Positions 7,083 through 16,983 of a DNA stretch of 64,000 nt are shown here, piece by piece; the stretch's first letter is position 1, and every line of letters starts with the position of its first letter. The notes under the pieces are model-generated. The model did not search any database, was not told where the DNA came from, and saw only the letters and a program-made list of their open reading frames with translations. The DNA is taken from positions 1-64,000 of the forward strand of contig JANQQI010000079.1 of assembly GCA_028285085.1 (NCBI GenBank). Reading direction: 5' to 3'. The position numbers and the translations under genes are program-made. Origin of the DNA: Saprospiraceae bacterium. GTDB taxonomy: Bacteria > Bacteroidota > Bacteroidia > Chitinophagales > Saprospiraceae.

Positions 7083-9956
7083 ATGAAAAATAATTGTATC
7101 ATCTCGCTGCCTTATCTCCTCTTCCTCCTGCTCTGCTTGTCGACTAATGGCTTGATGGCGCAAAGCTGGGAGCGTGTCCTGACGGACAATCATCAAAGTA
7201 ACAGTAAATACGGTTATGTCGATGTCAATGGGGATTATCTCGTTGACTACCGGCAGGACGACATTAACCCAAGACAATTCATACGCCTCAATGATTTGGG
7301 AGAACTCGTAACCATCTATCCACCTTTGATGGATAGCCTCTCGACGATTCATCCCGTTTATCTGTCGGCGCGTGCCGCCGATGGAAATTTTATAACGGCC
7401 CGTAACTTTTTCACCGTTGAAGATCAGGACACCTTCCGTATGTTTAAATACGATTTGAGTGGGAATACCATCTGGATGCATGAATTTCCTTATTCAGGTT
7501 ATGATATCTCCGTAAATAATCTCACCCAAAGTAGCGACGGCGCCTACCTTGTTGTTGGTTGGCGTGGCTTTAATGGCCTTGATCACCTTCAGCTCCATAA
7601 GTCTGATGAAGCGGGGAGTGTCCTTTGGGAGGCGACCATGCCACTCAATGGCACCTACGGATTTTATACGGATGTGGTGGAGTTGGCCGATCAAAGTTAT
7701 TTGACTTTGACGAATCTAACGGACAGTAGTTTTATTGCTAATCGCTACTTCATGGCCAAGGTCTCGGCTAGTGGAAATGTAGTCTGGTCGCAGTATCGCG
7801 ATCAATTGAACCCCAGGGTGGTGGATGAAACGATCTTGGCTGATGGTAGCTTTGCAATCCTGGAACGCCTGGGCAATGGCCTTGAGGTCCGGCTGGTGAA
7901 ATTTGATAGCAATGGCCAAGAGCTGTGGTCTCAAAGCTGGGATATTGCTAATGTGGGCTTTCCTTATCAATTACTAGCCACCGCGGATGGTGGTTATGCT
8001 GTCGCTTCGGTTATCGACAGCGATGACCCCAACGCTACGGAAGATAACCGTATTGGCCTGATGCGTCTGGACGGGAATGGCAATACGCTTTGGCAAAATA
8101 GCTACGCCGCCGCTATTTATCATCGTGTCGAGGACATCAAGGAAGCACCTGATGGTGGATTTGTTTTATTCGGGGGTGCTGGATTAGATGTTGAAGATAG
8201 TAATGTTTATGTGATAAAAACGGATAGTGAAGGGGTATCAATTACCAATTTGATTGAAGGGTATGTGCATTACGATTTGAATGAAAATTGTATTAACGAG
8301 GCGGGAGAAGATGCGTTGGAAAATTGGCTCGTCAAAGCTGAAGGTACGCAAGGCACTTTTTATTCAAGTGTCAACAGTGCGGGCTACTACGCCATCGCAG
8401 TCGATACGGGTAGTTATACCGTCAACAACGTTATACCCAATGCCTATTGGGATGCTTGTGTCATTGACTCTATCGTTCAGCAAACAATGCCTAATGATAC
8501 CATCCGGGTGGATTTACCGGTACAAAGTATTGAGCAATGTCCGCTCATGGAAATTTATACTAATACTGGCCCTTTCCGAATCTGCGATACCTCGGTGATT
8601 TATGTCTCCGTCTGCAATCAGGGGACCATACTTGCCGAAGATGCTACGGTAGAGATGACGTTGGATTCAGAACTAACGTACACTGGAGCTACCGTGCCTT
8701 TGCTCAGTCAAAATGGAGACGCCTATGTGTTTGATTTAGGCGATATGAATTATCTCGAATGTGTGACCTTTCTGGTGTACGCAGTAGCGCCCTGTGATGT
8801 AGAATTACTAGGACAGTCAATTTGTATCGAATCGCATGTATTCCCAGATACCAGCTGCTTCCCGCAAGATTCTTTGTGGAATGGCGCTAGCATTGCGGCC
8901 TTTGCTAACTGTGAAGGAAATGATGTACGCCTGACCTTGAAAAACGTTGGCTTAGGTGATATGTTGGAATCTCTCGAATATATCGTAGTGGAGGATGATG
9001 TCATCATGATGAACGAGCCTTATACCTTACCGAGTGGAGATTCGATCGAGTTTATCCACCCCGCCAATGGTACTTTTTATCTGATTTCGAGCCCGCAGGT
9101 TTTGGGCCATCCCGGTAATTCCATGCCGACCGCTTTTGTCGAAGCTTGTGGGGAGGGGGAAAACGGCGAGGTGAGCCTGGGCTTTGTCAATCAATTCTCC
9201 TTGGACGACGCTGACTTCTTTATTGATATTATCTGTGAGGAGATCGTAGGTGCTTATGACCCTAACGATAAGCAGGCGGAGCCTAGAGGATACGGTGACC
9301 CACATTATATTGATGCCAATACGGATATTGAATACAAGATCCGTTTTCAAAATACCGGTACTGATACTGCTCATCGAGTAGTCGTCCGTGATCCATTGTC
9401 TGCTTTGCTTGATCCGTCGACCATTCGCCTCGGTGCCAGCAGTCATCCTTACACGTTCAATTTGACGGGAAGTGGTTTAATGGTTTTTACTTTCGAGGAT
9501 ATCATGCTCCCGGATTCGAACGTGAACTTTGCGGCATCTCAAGGATTTGTGCAATTCACCATTTCCCAGCAAGCTGATCTACCGGTCGGTAGCCAGATTT
9601 TAAATGAGGCCGCCATTTATTTTGATTTCAATCCACCAATTATCACTAATCAAACCTATCACACTATTGGAGAAGATTTTATCGAAGTCAATACTGGCCG
9701 AGTGTTACGCCCCGATTTAGAAGTTCGAGTCTATCCCAATCCTTTTTCAACCCAAACCACTATAGAAATTTTAGGAGGACCTCAGGAACGATTGGATTTC
9801 AAGTTATTTGATACAGCGGGTCGCCTACTGCGTCAAGATCATTTCACAGATAACCGTTATGAATTATCCGCCGCAGGGCTTTCCGTGGGATTGTATTTCT
9901 ATACTATCCGCGATCAAAACGGCATTGTAAATACAGGAAGAGTCATTGTGCATTAG
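7083..9956 (+). CDS. Secreted T9SS type A surface protein, copy 1 of a duplicated family
   Basis: A 957-aa protein. An N-terminal signal peptide (hydrophobic core LLFLLLCL, ending near MAQ at residue 27) is followed by a beta-propeller-like half with repeated TxDGGYxxxG units (residues about 80-390). A middle CarboxypepD/DUF11-like region follows, then a conserved domain starting GAYDPNDKQAEPRGYGDPHY with RFQNTGTDTAxxVVVxD. The last ~75 residues are a T9SS type A sorting domain (VYPNPFSTQTTIEI through GLYFYTIRD). It should be exported across the outer membrane and attached or released. It is homologous end to end with 10043-12955, and the two genes converge on one terminator. No enzymatic motif was seen. 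Confidence 0.87.
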   Translation: MKNNCIISLPYLLFLLLCLSTNGLMAQSWERVLTDNHQSNSKYGYVDVNGDYLVDYRQDDINPRQFIRLNDLGELVTIYPPLMDSLSTIHPVYLSARAADGNFITARNFFTVEDQDTFRMFKYDLSGNTIWMHEFPYSGYDISVNNLTQSSDGAYLVVGWRGFNGLDHLQLHKSDEAGSVLWEATMPLNGTYGFYTDVVELADQSYLTLTNLTDSSFIANRYFMAKVSASGNVVWSQYRDQLNPRVVDETILADGSFAILERLGNGLEVRLVKFDSNGQELWSQSWDIANVGFPYQLLATADGGYAVASVIDSDDPNATEDNRIGLMRLDGNGNTLWQNSYAAAIYHRVEDIKEAPDGGFVLFGGAGLDVEDSNVYVIKTDSEGVSITNLIEGYVHYDLNENCINEAGEDALENWLVKAEGTQGTFYSSVNSAGYYAIAVDTGSYTVNNVIPNAYWDACVIDSIVQQTMPNDTIRVDLPVQSIEQCPLMEIYTNTGPFRICDTSVIYVSVCNQGTILAEDATVEMTLDSELTYTGATVPLLSQNGDAYVFDLGDMNYLECVTFLVYAVAPCDVELLGQSICIESHVFPDTSCFPQDSLWNGASIAAFANCEGNDVRLTLKNVGLGDMLESLEYIVVEDDVIMMNEPYTLPSGDSIEFIHPANGTFYLISSPQVLGHPGNSMPTAFVEACGEGENGEVSLGFVNQFSLDDADFFIDIICEEIVGAYDPNDKQAEPRGYGDPHYIDANTDIEYKIRFQNTGTDTAHRVVVRDPLSALLDPSTIRLGASSHPYTFNLTGSGLMVFTFEDIMLPDSNVNFAASQGFVQFTISQQADLPVGSQILNEAAIYFDFNPPIITNQTYHTIGEDFIEVNTGRVLRPDLEVRVYPNPFSTQTTIEILGGPQERLDFKLFDTAGRLLRQDHFTDNRYELSAAGLSVGLYFYTIRDQNGIVNTGRVIVH

Positions 9957-9988
9957 CTGAAAAAAGTCTGGTAAATAGTAGTAAAAGT

Positions 9989-10020
9989 AAGGCCCGAGAA
10001 CTGCACTCGGGCCTTTTTTA
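9989..10020 (+). terminator. Terminator between two convergent T9SS-protein genes
   Basis: A 10-bp GC-rich stem (AAGGCCCGAG at 9989-9998 paired with CTCGGGCCTT at 10006-10015), 7-nt loop and T tract. It lies 32 bp after the stop of the plus-strand gene and 22 bp before the end of the minus-strand gene, and marks the axis of the inverted duplication 5482-14521. Confidence 0.85.
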
Positions 10021-10042
10021 ATTGCGTTATTCAATACGGCTG

Positions 10043-12955
10043 TTATTTTACCAAAAGTTTTCCGCTGCTGAGCCTTAAACCATCGCCATAGAATTCGTAA
10101 AAATAAACCCCTTTGGCGAGGCCAGGTTGTGGTTGTAGTTCCAATCGCTGTCCGCTAGCGGTTTGCTGTATGACCAATTGCCCGAGCGAGTTGTACAGCG
10201 ATAATTCCAAGCGATTAAATTGAGCATCTTTTAGCTCAAAAGTCACCTGCTCCCGGAATGGATTCGGGAAAATATCAACGGCATAATCTGTTTCGGGGCG
10301 TTCAGCATCGGTGATAATAACCATTTCGATGAAGTCTTCCCCGATAGTATGATACGCGGTGTTCGTAATAATTGGGTCGTTGAAGTCGAAGAAGATGGAG
10401 GCGGTGTTTTCAATCAAAGTACCAATTGGCAAATCCGCCCGGCTTCGGATATTGAATTTGATGAAGCCATTCGAAGCGGCTTGATTTACATTGGAATCCG
10501 GGAGCATGATATTGTCGAAACGGAATTTAAGGAGCCCATTACCTTCTATGTTCCAGGTATAATCGTGACTTGATACACCGGGGCGGAAGCTAGGAATATC
10601 CAGTTCAGAGGACAGTTGATCCTCAATGACAACCGTAAAAGCGGTATCGGTACCGGTATTTTGGAAACGGATCAGGTACTCAATCTCGGTACCCGCTTCG
10701 ATGAAGTGTGGATCGCCGTATCCGCGAGGGAAAGCTTGCTTGTCGTTGGGATCGTAGGAGCCTATATTGGGCCGACAATCGATATCCTGAAAAAACACAT
10801 CATCGTCAAGGGCCAGCCAATTAAAGAACAGTCCTACTTCGCTGGCGTCGGGGCAGCCCGTCACCAGTACACTAGCCTGACCATTGCCGGGATGCCCGGG
10901 TGATTGATTGGTCAGCAAGTGAAAAACTTCAAAATTAGCGGGAACAGTCAAGGTCAGAGTTTCACCAGAAGGTAATTGGACAACGCCTTGGTACATGATG
11001 ACTTCGTCAACCACAATGTAATAATCCTGTCCGGTGCTCATGTCGCCCGTTCCAACGTTGATAATTTGAAATTGGACGGAATCTCCGATGCATTCTGCCA
11101 GCACCTCCAGGCTCGACAAGTCCCAATTCGTATCGGGAGGTAAGCAAAGGGAGTCGGGATAAATATGAGCGGTTGAGCAGTGGATTTGCCCCAGCACGGT
11201 GCTGTCGCAATCCACGTAAACATCCATCTGAATCGTTCCGCATTCGCCAACGGTCAAATCACCAACTTCAAAAATGATGAGACTATCATTCTGTGTATAG
11301 GGGACACTAGCACTATTAAGACTCAGGTATGGATCTAGTACGACTTCAACGTAAGCATCAAAGGCTGTTTGGGTGCCTAGATTGCAATATTCAAGGAAGT
11401 AGTCGTTATCGAAGCAACGGCGCAATCTCGTCGTTGCTAAGTCTACGGTCAGTAATGGACATTCTAATAGTACATCAAAGAGTGTATTGACTGTAGACGT
11501 ATCATTGATATTTAAATCAACGCTTTGTGGATTAGATCCGGGACAGGCTGCCCACAAAGGAGAAAGTGGTTGCACGTTGACACTGATAGTGCCGGTATCA
11601 ATGGGAATTTCGTAGGATCCGGTGCTGTCCGTAGTGGCATACCAGGTGAAAGTCCCCTTAGTCGCTTGTACGATCCAGCCAGATTTTATAGTTGAATCAG
11701 CACTACTAACGGTACAATCCTGATCCAGATCGTGCCAGACATTACCCTGAAGCAAGGATTGGTAATAGCGCCCGTCTGTTCCTGTACGTAATAAAAATAG
11801 ATGGTCGCTGAATTCACCTGTTCTTCCCATTATGACGTATGATTGATCTGTGGTCTGGATAAAACCGTTGCCGAATAGGCCAGGAAAATCTTCGCGGTAC
11901 AATAGCTCACCATCTGCGGTGAGATGGAGAAGACTCATACTGGCGTATCCAGGTGTCGCATTGTTCATTAACATCTGGACAGTGCCATCAGGGTTTTCGA
12001 GCAGGTTGGCTTCTACTCCCTGATCAAATATTTGAGACCATAATAATTCTCCAGTACTATTCAGTTTGATTAGCCTAATGTTATTGTCTAACAGATAAGC
12101 TGTAACTAAGATATCTCCATTACTTAATTCAATGAGGTCAGTAGTGAAGTCGTTATCTGTCAGGAAAGGACTGGATGTCCACAAAGTATCGAGTAGATTC
12201 GGTGCCATCTTCATGACCATGATATTCACATCGTTTGGGTTATCTTGATCTATGCCATTAGCATAAGCGCCGACCAGCACATTACCATCCTGGGATGGTA
12301 TAATGTTAGTTCCAACATGAGTCTGTGAGGTGAAATTAAAAATCTCTTCGGTCAGTATGTTGCCATTGCTATCGAGACGAATCAGGTAGTAATTTAAAAG
12401 ACCCGCGGTCGGAATCAATGAAGCATAGCCGGTAATTAAGTATTCATTATCGGCGGTGGCTTCGATATCTCTGGTGAGAGTGACGCCGTTAGCTCCGGCA
12501 AATTCCTCGTACCAAAGCAAAGCACCTGTGCCATCTACTTTCATGGCAAAACTCGGTCCTTGGTTACCATCCTCGGTAAGAACACTATCCAAAAGACCGG
12601 TAATGACCAGGCCTCCGTCGGGAGTAGCGGCAGAACTATAAGCAGCTTCAGTACCCGAGCTACCGTAAGTCTGGGTCCAAAGAAGTTCACCCACCGAATC
12701 AACTTTAATAATAGTAATATCGTAATCGTCTTGTCCTGCCGGTATATGGCTGGTTGCGGTGATAAAATCGCCCTCCGGGGTTTCTAGAATATCGTGATCC
12801 ATTACACCAATACCGGACGAAACCAAGGAGTCATTGATTGATGGATATTCCTGAAGCCAAGGTTGAGCAAACAAAGAAGAGGATTGGATCAGCAGGAGGA
12901 AAAATAATCCTGCTAATCCATGCTTAAGTTTCCATAACGTTATTAATCTTTTCAT
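10043..12955 (-). CDS. Secreted T9SS type A surface protein, copy 2 of a duplicated family
   Basis: A 970-aa protein when started at the ATG at 12953-12955. The longer frame to 12994 adds 13 residues before a normal signal peptide (MKRLITLWKLKHG, then a LAGLFFLLL core ending SLFAQ), so the inner start is preferred. The order matches 7083-9956: repeated xxDGGLVITG / PDGTVQMLM propeller-like units, a middle region with LxGNVWHDLDQDC, the GSYDPNDKQAFPRGYGDPHF domain with RFQNTGTDTAFTVVIED, and a T9SS type A C-terminus (DIFPNPFREQVTFEL ... KGVYFYEF). It is divergent from the 465-aa helical protein at 13124. Partner or ligand unknown. Confidence 0.87.
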   Translation of the reverse strand: MKRLITLWKLKHGLAGLFFLLLIQSSSLFAQPWLQEYPSINDSLVSSGIGVMDHDILETPEGDFITATSHIPAGQDDYDITIIKVDSVGELLWTQTYGSSGTEAAYSSAATPDGGLVITGLLDSVLTEDGNQGPSFAMKVDGTGALLWYEEFAGANGVTLTRDIEATADNEYLITGYASLIPTAGLLNYYLIRLDSNGNILTEEIFNFTSQTHVGTNIIPSQDGNVLVGAYANGIDQDNPNDVNIMVMKMAPNLLDTLWTSSPFLTDNDFTTDLIELSNGDILVTAYLLDNNIRLIKLNSTGELLWSQIFDQGVEANLLENPDGTVQMLMNNATPGYASMSLLHLTADGELLYREDFPGLFGNGFIQTTDQSYVIMGRTGEFSDHLFLLRTGTDGRYYQSLLQGNVWHDLDQDCTVSSADSTIKSGWIVQATKGTFTWYATTDSTGSYEIPIDTGTISVNVQPLSPLWAACPGSNPQSVDLNINDTSTVNTLFDVLLECPLLTVDLATTRLRRCFDNDYFLEYCNLGTQTAFDAYVEVVLDPYLSLNSASVPYTQNDSLIIFEVGDLTVGECGTIQMDVYVDCDSTVLGQIHCSTAHIYPDSLCLPPDTNWDLSSLEVLAECIGDSVQFQIINVGTGDMSTGQDYYIVVDEVIMYQGVVQLPSGETLTLTVPANFEVFHLLTNQSPGHPGNGQASVLVTGCPDASEVGLFFNWLALDDDVFFQDIDCRPNIGSYDPNDKQAFPRGYGDPHFIEAGTEIEYLIRFQNTGTDTAFTVVIEDQLSSELDIPSFRPGVSSHDYTWNIEGNGLLKFRFDNIMLPDSNVNQAASNGFIKFNIRSRADLPIGTLIENTASIFFDFNDPIITNTAYHTIGEDFIEMVIITDAERPETDYAVDIFPNPFREQVTFELKDAQFNRLELSLYNSLGQLVIQQTASGQRLELQPQPGLAKGVYFYEFYGDGLRLSSGKLLVK

Positions 12956-13123
12956 ATCATCTCGTTTTACCAATGAGGTACAATTTATACCCATTACAAA
13001 GATGCTTCAATCCTCGTGGCGTCTCAACCACATTTTATGTATATTATCGAATATTTGAAAGTTTAATAAAGTTATAATTAACTGATTAATAGTTATTTAA
13101 AATAATTGTAAATCGAAAAATAA

Positions 13124-14521
13124 ATGCACAATTCGCGTCTTTTACAGCTATTTGAACACTTAAGAGAGCAAGAATTTCGAGAATTAAAGCAATTTGTGCG
13201 TTCACCTTTTCATAATCAACGGGAAGATGTCGTGCAACTTTTTGATTTTTTGCGGAGAAATAGGGACCGCGCACTGCAGCCCGAACAACTCTTTGCGGCG
13301 GCTTATCCCGGGCGTCCATTTGATGCCCGTCAGCTGACCTATGTACAATCTTATCTGTTGCAAGTTATCGAAGAATACTTCACGATTAGTGAAATGCGAA
13401 AGGATACGGCACAGCGACAGTTATTGTTGGTGAGAAGCTATCGACGGCATGGCTTGGAAGCGGGGTTTCGAAAGCAGGTGCGCCGCTTACAACGCACTTT
13501 ACAAGTGGACGAGCGCGGCAATTTAGCCAAGCACCATGTACGCTATCAGTTGGCGATGGAAGAATATGACCTGCAAAAGAATCGCCGCCGCGATGCCTCC
13601 TTGAATTTGCACTATCCGACCGAACAATTAGATATCTTCCTTCTTGGCTCACGCCTGCGTCAGGCCTGCACGATGCTTGCCCATGAGAGATTGTCCGAGG
13701 TGCATTATCAGGATAGTTTGTTGACCCATCTCATTGCTTTCATCGAAGCCCCCGAGCAGGTCAGCTTGCTGGAAGTACCGGCTATCGCATTGTATTACTA
13801 CTGCTACAAAAGTATGCTCGAAGAAAATGATGCCCATTTTCAGCGCCTCCGTGAGCTCATACAGCGCTATCGGCAGCAATTTGATGTGGAAGAGCAACTG
13901 GAGTTTTACATCGCGGCGATCAATTACGGTATTCGTCAGCTCAATCAGGGCCGCCGGGAATATGTGCGCCAGACTTTTGAATTGTACCGAGAGGGCTTGC
14001 AAGAAGAGGTTTTCATCGAACGGGGTGAAATCTCGCAATTTAATTTTAAAAATATCATTGCACTCGGGCTGGGCCTCCAGGAATATGATTGGGTCGAACA
14101 GTTTTTGCACAGCTATAAACCCTTCCTGGAAGCGACCAACCGCGAGCAAAACTACAATTACAATCTTGCCAAGCTCTACTACGAAAAGCAGGAGTTCGAC
14201 AAGGCAATGCAATTGCTACAAGAAGTGAAGTATGAAGATGTTTTACCGAACTTAACGGCTAAGATTTTATTACTTAAGATTTATTACGAGTTGGGTGAAA
14301 AAGAAGTCTTGTATAGTTTTCTGCATAGCTTCGAACGCTTGGTGCGCCGACAACGGCGCCTTGGCTATCATAAACAGAATTATTTGAATCTCATCTTGAC
14401 GGTCCGCCGATTGCTGCATTTGAATCCTTTTGACCGTACGGCGTCCAGTAAACTACGCTCCAACATCGAAGGGATTGAAGCACTGCCGGAGAAACAATGG
14501 CTACTCCGGCAGTTGACTTAG
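13124..14521 (+). CDS. Unknown ~465-aa helical (TPR-like) protein, copy 2 of a duplicated family
   Basis: A 465-aa cytoplasmic-looking protein, homologous over its full length to 5482-6882. Shared segments: SRLLQLF at the start, SPFHNQREDVVQL near residue 28, EVPAIALYYYCY near 220, LYREGLQEEV near 290, and WLLRQLT at the very end. It is rich in Arg, Gln and Leu helices, consistent with a solenoid. It has no signal peptide, membrane segment or catalytic motif. The 168-bp region to the divergent T9SS gene is AT-rich and probably holds both promoters. Co-location of the same two families twice suggests a functional link; its nature is not visible. Confidence 0.82.
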   Translation: MHNSRLLQLFEHLREQEFRELKQFVRSPFHNQREDVVQLFDFLRRNRDRALQPEQLFAAAYPGRPFDARQLTYVQSYLLQVIEEYFTISEMRKDTAQRQLLLVRSYRRHGLEAGFRKQVRRLQRTLQVDERGNLAKHHVRYQLAMEEYDLQKNRRRDASLNLHYPTEQLDIFLLGSRLRQACTMLAHERLSEVHYQDSLLTHLIAFIEAPEQVSLLEVPAIALYYYCYKSMLEENDAHFQRLRELIQRYRQQFDVEEQLEFYIAAINYGIRQLNQGRREYVRQTFELYREGLQEEVFIERGEISQFNFKNIIALGLGLQEYDWVEQFLHSYKPFLEATNREQNYNYNLAKLYYEKQEFDKAMQLLQEVKYEDVLPNLTAKILLLKIYYELGEKEVLYSFLHSFERLVRRQRRLGYHKQNYLNLILTVRRLLHLNPFDRTASSKLRSNIEGIEALPEKQWLLRQLT

Positions 14522-14555
14522 AATAATCAAAAGATGATAAATTATTACGCATGCT

Positions 14556-15281
14556 TTATCCTTTGCGGAAATAGATATCTCCGCAGCTGGTGAATAGTTT
14601 TAAAGGCACCCCTGATTGTTCGTTCAGCTGCGTTTTGACAACGATGCTGGAGTGGCAGTGGCGATTACTCTCGGATGCTTCTTTTGATTCCAGTGGGAAG
14701 TCCGTATAAATATTCCCCCGATGGGTTTTCAGTGACAAGTCTGCCCCGGCATTGCTGGGATAGGTTACATCAATGAATCCATTATTGGTCTCGACGGTTA
14801 TCGCTTCGAGCATGGATTTTATTTCGACATTACCTCGATGGGTGTCGATCTGAACTGGTGTATCTTTGGGGGCACGGATGCGATAGACGACATCTACTCG
14901 ATACACCCGCCAATTGCCATCTTTATCTCTGGAAATGGAAACTGGCTGATATTCCAGATCATTGAGCTCTTCTCCTTCCACGGCTCGGCTGGGGAGTTGA
15001 TCTAAATCCAATTCGGAACGGATGAGATGCTTATCACCAACACGATCAACTTCCAAGGTGTAGCCTTTGCTCGTTTTCTCATCGAACACCGTCACTTCTG
15101 CTTCGATGACTACTTTTTGCTGATCCCAACCTTCAACGCTAATGAATTTGGCGTAGGGTAAATCGAGTTCGATGGATTCCCCTTTGGCGGCAGTAAATTC
15201 TTGCTTAACTGTATTTTGCGCCTGGGCATGCGTGACCAGGGCCAGAGCCAGCAGGCTCTGGAAGAACCAAAAGAATTTCAT
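14556..15281 (-). CDS. Exported DUF4097-like beta-helix/adhesin-type protein
   Basis: A 241-aa protein if started at the ATG at 15279-15281, which places a signal peptide (MKFFWFFQSLLALAL, ending AQAQ) at the N-terminus; the frame up to 15323 would bury it. The body consists of short beta-strand repeats of the DUF4097 type: KGESIELDLPYAKFISVEGW, DTHRGNVEIKSM, TNNGFIDVTYP, THRGNIYTDFP, SCGDIYFRKG. These families are thought to form periplasmic or surface beta-solenoids. It lies downstream of a related gene (15359) and of the sigma/anti-sigma pair on the same strand, so it is probably part of that regulon. Exact role unknown. Confidence 0.78.
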   Translation of the reverse strand: MKFFWFFQSLLALALVTHAQAQNTVKQEFTAAKGESIELDLPYAKFISVEGWDQQKVVIEAEVTVFDEKTSKGYTLEVDRVGDKHLIRSELDLDQLPSRAVEGEELNDLEYQPVSISRDKDGNWRVYRVDVVYRIRAPKDTPVQIDTHRGNVEIKSMLEAITVETNNGFIDVTYPSNAGADLSLKTHRGNIYTDFPLESKEASESNRHCHSSIVVKTQLNEQSGVPLKLFTSCGDIYFRKG

Positions 15282-15358
15282 AAGATATAATTTTGAGTGA
15301 GAGAAAAGAGTGGGCCACTTCAAACGAAGACTTCCGCTTGAAGTGATCCATTTGGATG

Positions 15359-16165
15359 TTAAGTCTTCGCTTTACGTAGATAAATATGATCCTTGACGGA
15401 CTTGACGAAAAGATTCGTACCACCTCCATTGATGGTGCCTACTACTTGATTCGAACTACAATTACAGCATCCGCTTTTATGTTTATGCTCATTTTCTTCG
15501 CTTTTTGCTTCCTCCATATTGATTTCAAAATCAGTATAGACTTCCCCGGAAATGGTTTCAAGTTCTAGATTGGCCTTGGTATTCGCTGGTAAAGTGAGGT
15601 CAATAAAGCCTTTGGTGGAAATAACGGAAGATGGGCCATCTTGAGAAAATGAAGCAAATACAATATTGATATTGCCTCGGGTACTTTTCGCTACGATAGG
15701 ACCTTTTACATTTTTTAAATTTAAGCTAGCACCGTAGCCATCAATTTCGATCTCGCCTGCGCAATTTTGAATGACGACCTCGCGTGGCCTGGATTGGTTT
15801 TCCTGGAGATACAAATTTGCATTCTGTGGAATCTTAACGGTACACTTTAAATGAGTCCGCTGGGTTTGGGTGATAATGATTCTATTATTTTCACCGCGTT
15901 TCACTTCCAGTCCCATTCCGGTATTATCGGAAGCGCCTTGGCGTAAGGGACGCAACCCTTTGGCACGTTCGGGAAGTGGTTTCATGCCTGTGGCCATGAC
16001 TTTCACTTCATTCCCGGTATAACCTTCGAGGGTAAGATCGGCATCTTGCAAATAAATTTCGACTCTTTGGTTACCGCGACTTTGAAAAGCGAGTTTGTAT
16101 TCATTCTGAGCCATTATACCGGAAGTCAGTAGAAGGCCAATGATTAAAGTGACTATATTTTGCAT
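15359..16165 (-). CDS. Exported DUF4097-like protein, related to the downstream gene
   Basis: A 268-aa protein with a clear signal peptide (MQNIVTLIIGLLLTSGIMAQ). It shows the same repeated beta-strand pattern as 14556-15281: RVEIYLQDADLTLEGY, GEIEIDGYGASLNLKN, STRGNINIVFA, STKGFIDLTLP, TISGEVYTDFEI, and an ending SVKDHIYLRKAKT. A His/Cys-rich stretch (ENEHKHKSGCCNCS) near residue 225 could bind metal; that is speculation. It is followed by 14556 with a 77-bp gap and preceded by the anti-sigma gene, all on the minus strand, so the four genes look like one envelope-response unit. Confidence 0.78.
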   Translation of the reverse strand: MQNIVTLIIGLLLTSGIMAQNEYKLAFQSRGNQRVEIYLQDADLTLEGYTGNEVKVMATGMKPLPERAKGLRPLRQGASDNTGMGLEVKRGENNRIIITQTQRTHLKCTVKIPQNANLYLQENQSRPREVVIQNCAGEIEIDGYGASLNLKNVKGPIVAKSTRGNINIVFASFSQDGPSSVISTKGFIDLTLPANTKANLELETISGEVYTDFEINMEEAKSEENEHKHKSGCCNCSSNQVVGTINGGGTNLFVKSVKDHIYLRKAKT

Positions 16166-16233
16166 AATATTTTTTTGAAAAAATGAAGTTTTAAAAGTAG
16201 GATAAGATCATATATGTCTTGTGTATAGTAGTC

Positions 16234-16983
16234 TCAAAGTAAAACCTCCAAGCCTTTTTCCGCCCGTGATTGGACTTCATCGATTAGATCATCCTGTTCC
16301 AGTAATTTCAATAGTTCATCGACTGCTCGTGTCTCCTTCCAGGCAATGAGAATATCGATAATTTTAATCTTCATCTCAGGATCATCTTGGGTGGATAAGC
16401 CACGTAAAAAAGCTTTGCGGACATCGGGATGATCACCAAAACGATAAAGCGCTTCGGCGGTATGAATGCGAACGTTGAGATTAGGGTCGTACTGTAAGAT
16501 ATCAAGCAGAGCGGCGATCACTTTTTGATCAGTCGGCTGAAAATCGTGGCTATAACCTACCGCCTTGATGCGTGCGCTGGCGGACTCTTGCTCAAGCATC
16601 TGCAACATCATCAGGCGTTGATTCTCCATGATGGTTTCCTGCGTGCTAGCTAAGTCTGAAATAGAAGTGCCATTGGACCGCTGGCCGAGCCAAAAACCCA
16701 GGAGCAGAATAGCTACCCCCGCGGCGGCCTGCCATAGCCAGCCAGGGAGTCGCCGCTGGATCGTTGGCCGTTGCTCTTGTTCGAGCAGTTGATAAAAGCG
16801 GGCACTCATCTCTGCACTAGGCTCAGGGGCTGGCAGCTGATCGATCAAGCCGTACATCTCACGGAGGCCGTCCAACTCTTGCCGCAAGGCCGGCGATTGC
16901 GCCAGTTGTGCCTCAACCTGTGCCCGTTCCGTTGCCGATAAGGTCTCTTCGAGATAATTGATTAATTGTTCTTCAGTGCTCAT
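16234..16983 (-). CDS. Membrane-anchored anti-sigma-like protein with HEAT repeats
   Basis: A 249-aa protein. Residues 1-75 are helical and resemble anti-sigma N-terminal domains (LINYLEETLSATERAQVEAQLAQSP), without the Cys/His zinc motif. A transmembrane segment spans about 83-100 (LWQAAAGVAILLLGFWLG). The outer part, about 150-249, consists of HEAT-like repeats (VIAALLDILQYDPNLNVRIHTAEALYRFG, DPEMKIKIIDILIAW). Its start overlaps the end of the ECF sigma gene by 11 bp. Known ECF systems pair a sigma factor with a membrane anti-sigma factor encoded next to it, so I infer that the cytoplasmic part holds the sigma factor and the periplasmic HEAT part senses a protein signal. Confidence 0.8.
   Translation of the reverse strand: MSTEEQLINYLEETLSATERAQVEAQLAQSPALRQELDGLREMYGLIDQLPAPEPSAEMSARFYQLLEQEQRPTIQRRLPGWLWQAAAGVAILLLGFWLGQRSNGTSISDLASTQETIMENQRLMMLQMLEQESASARIKAVGYSHDFQPTDQKVIAALLDILQYDPNLNVRIHTAEALYRFGDHPDVRKAFLRGLSTQDDPEMKIKIIDILIAWKETRAVDELLKLLEQDDLIDEVQSRAEKGLEVLL

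Noticed and set aside
13649-14212. Open frame of 187 codons on the minus strand inside the second ~465-aa helical protein gene
   Set aside because: The plus-strand gene has a conserved paralogue at 5482-6882; the reverse frame has no independent features.
5482-14521. Composite transposon as explanation of the inverted arrangement
   Set aside because: The inverted units are diverged host-like genes, not transposases; no terminal inverted repeats or target duplications were seen.
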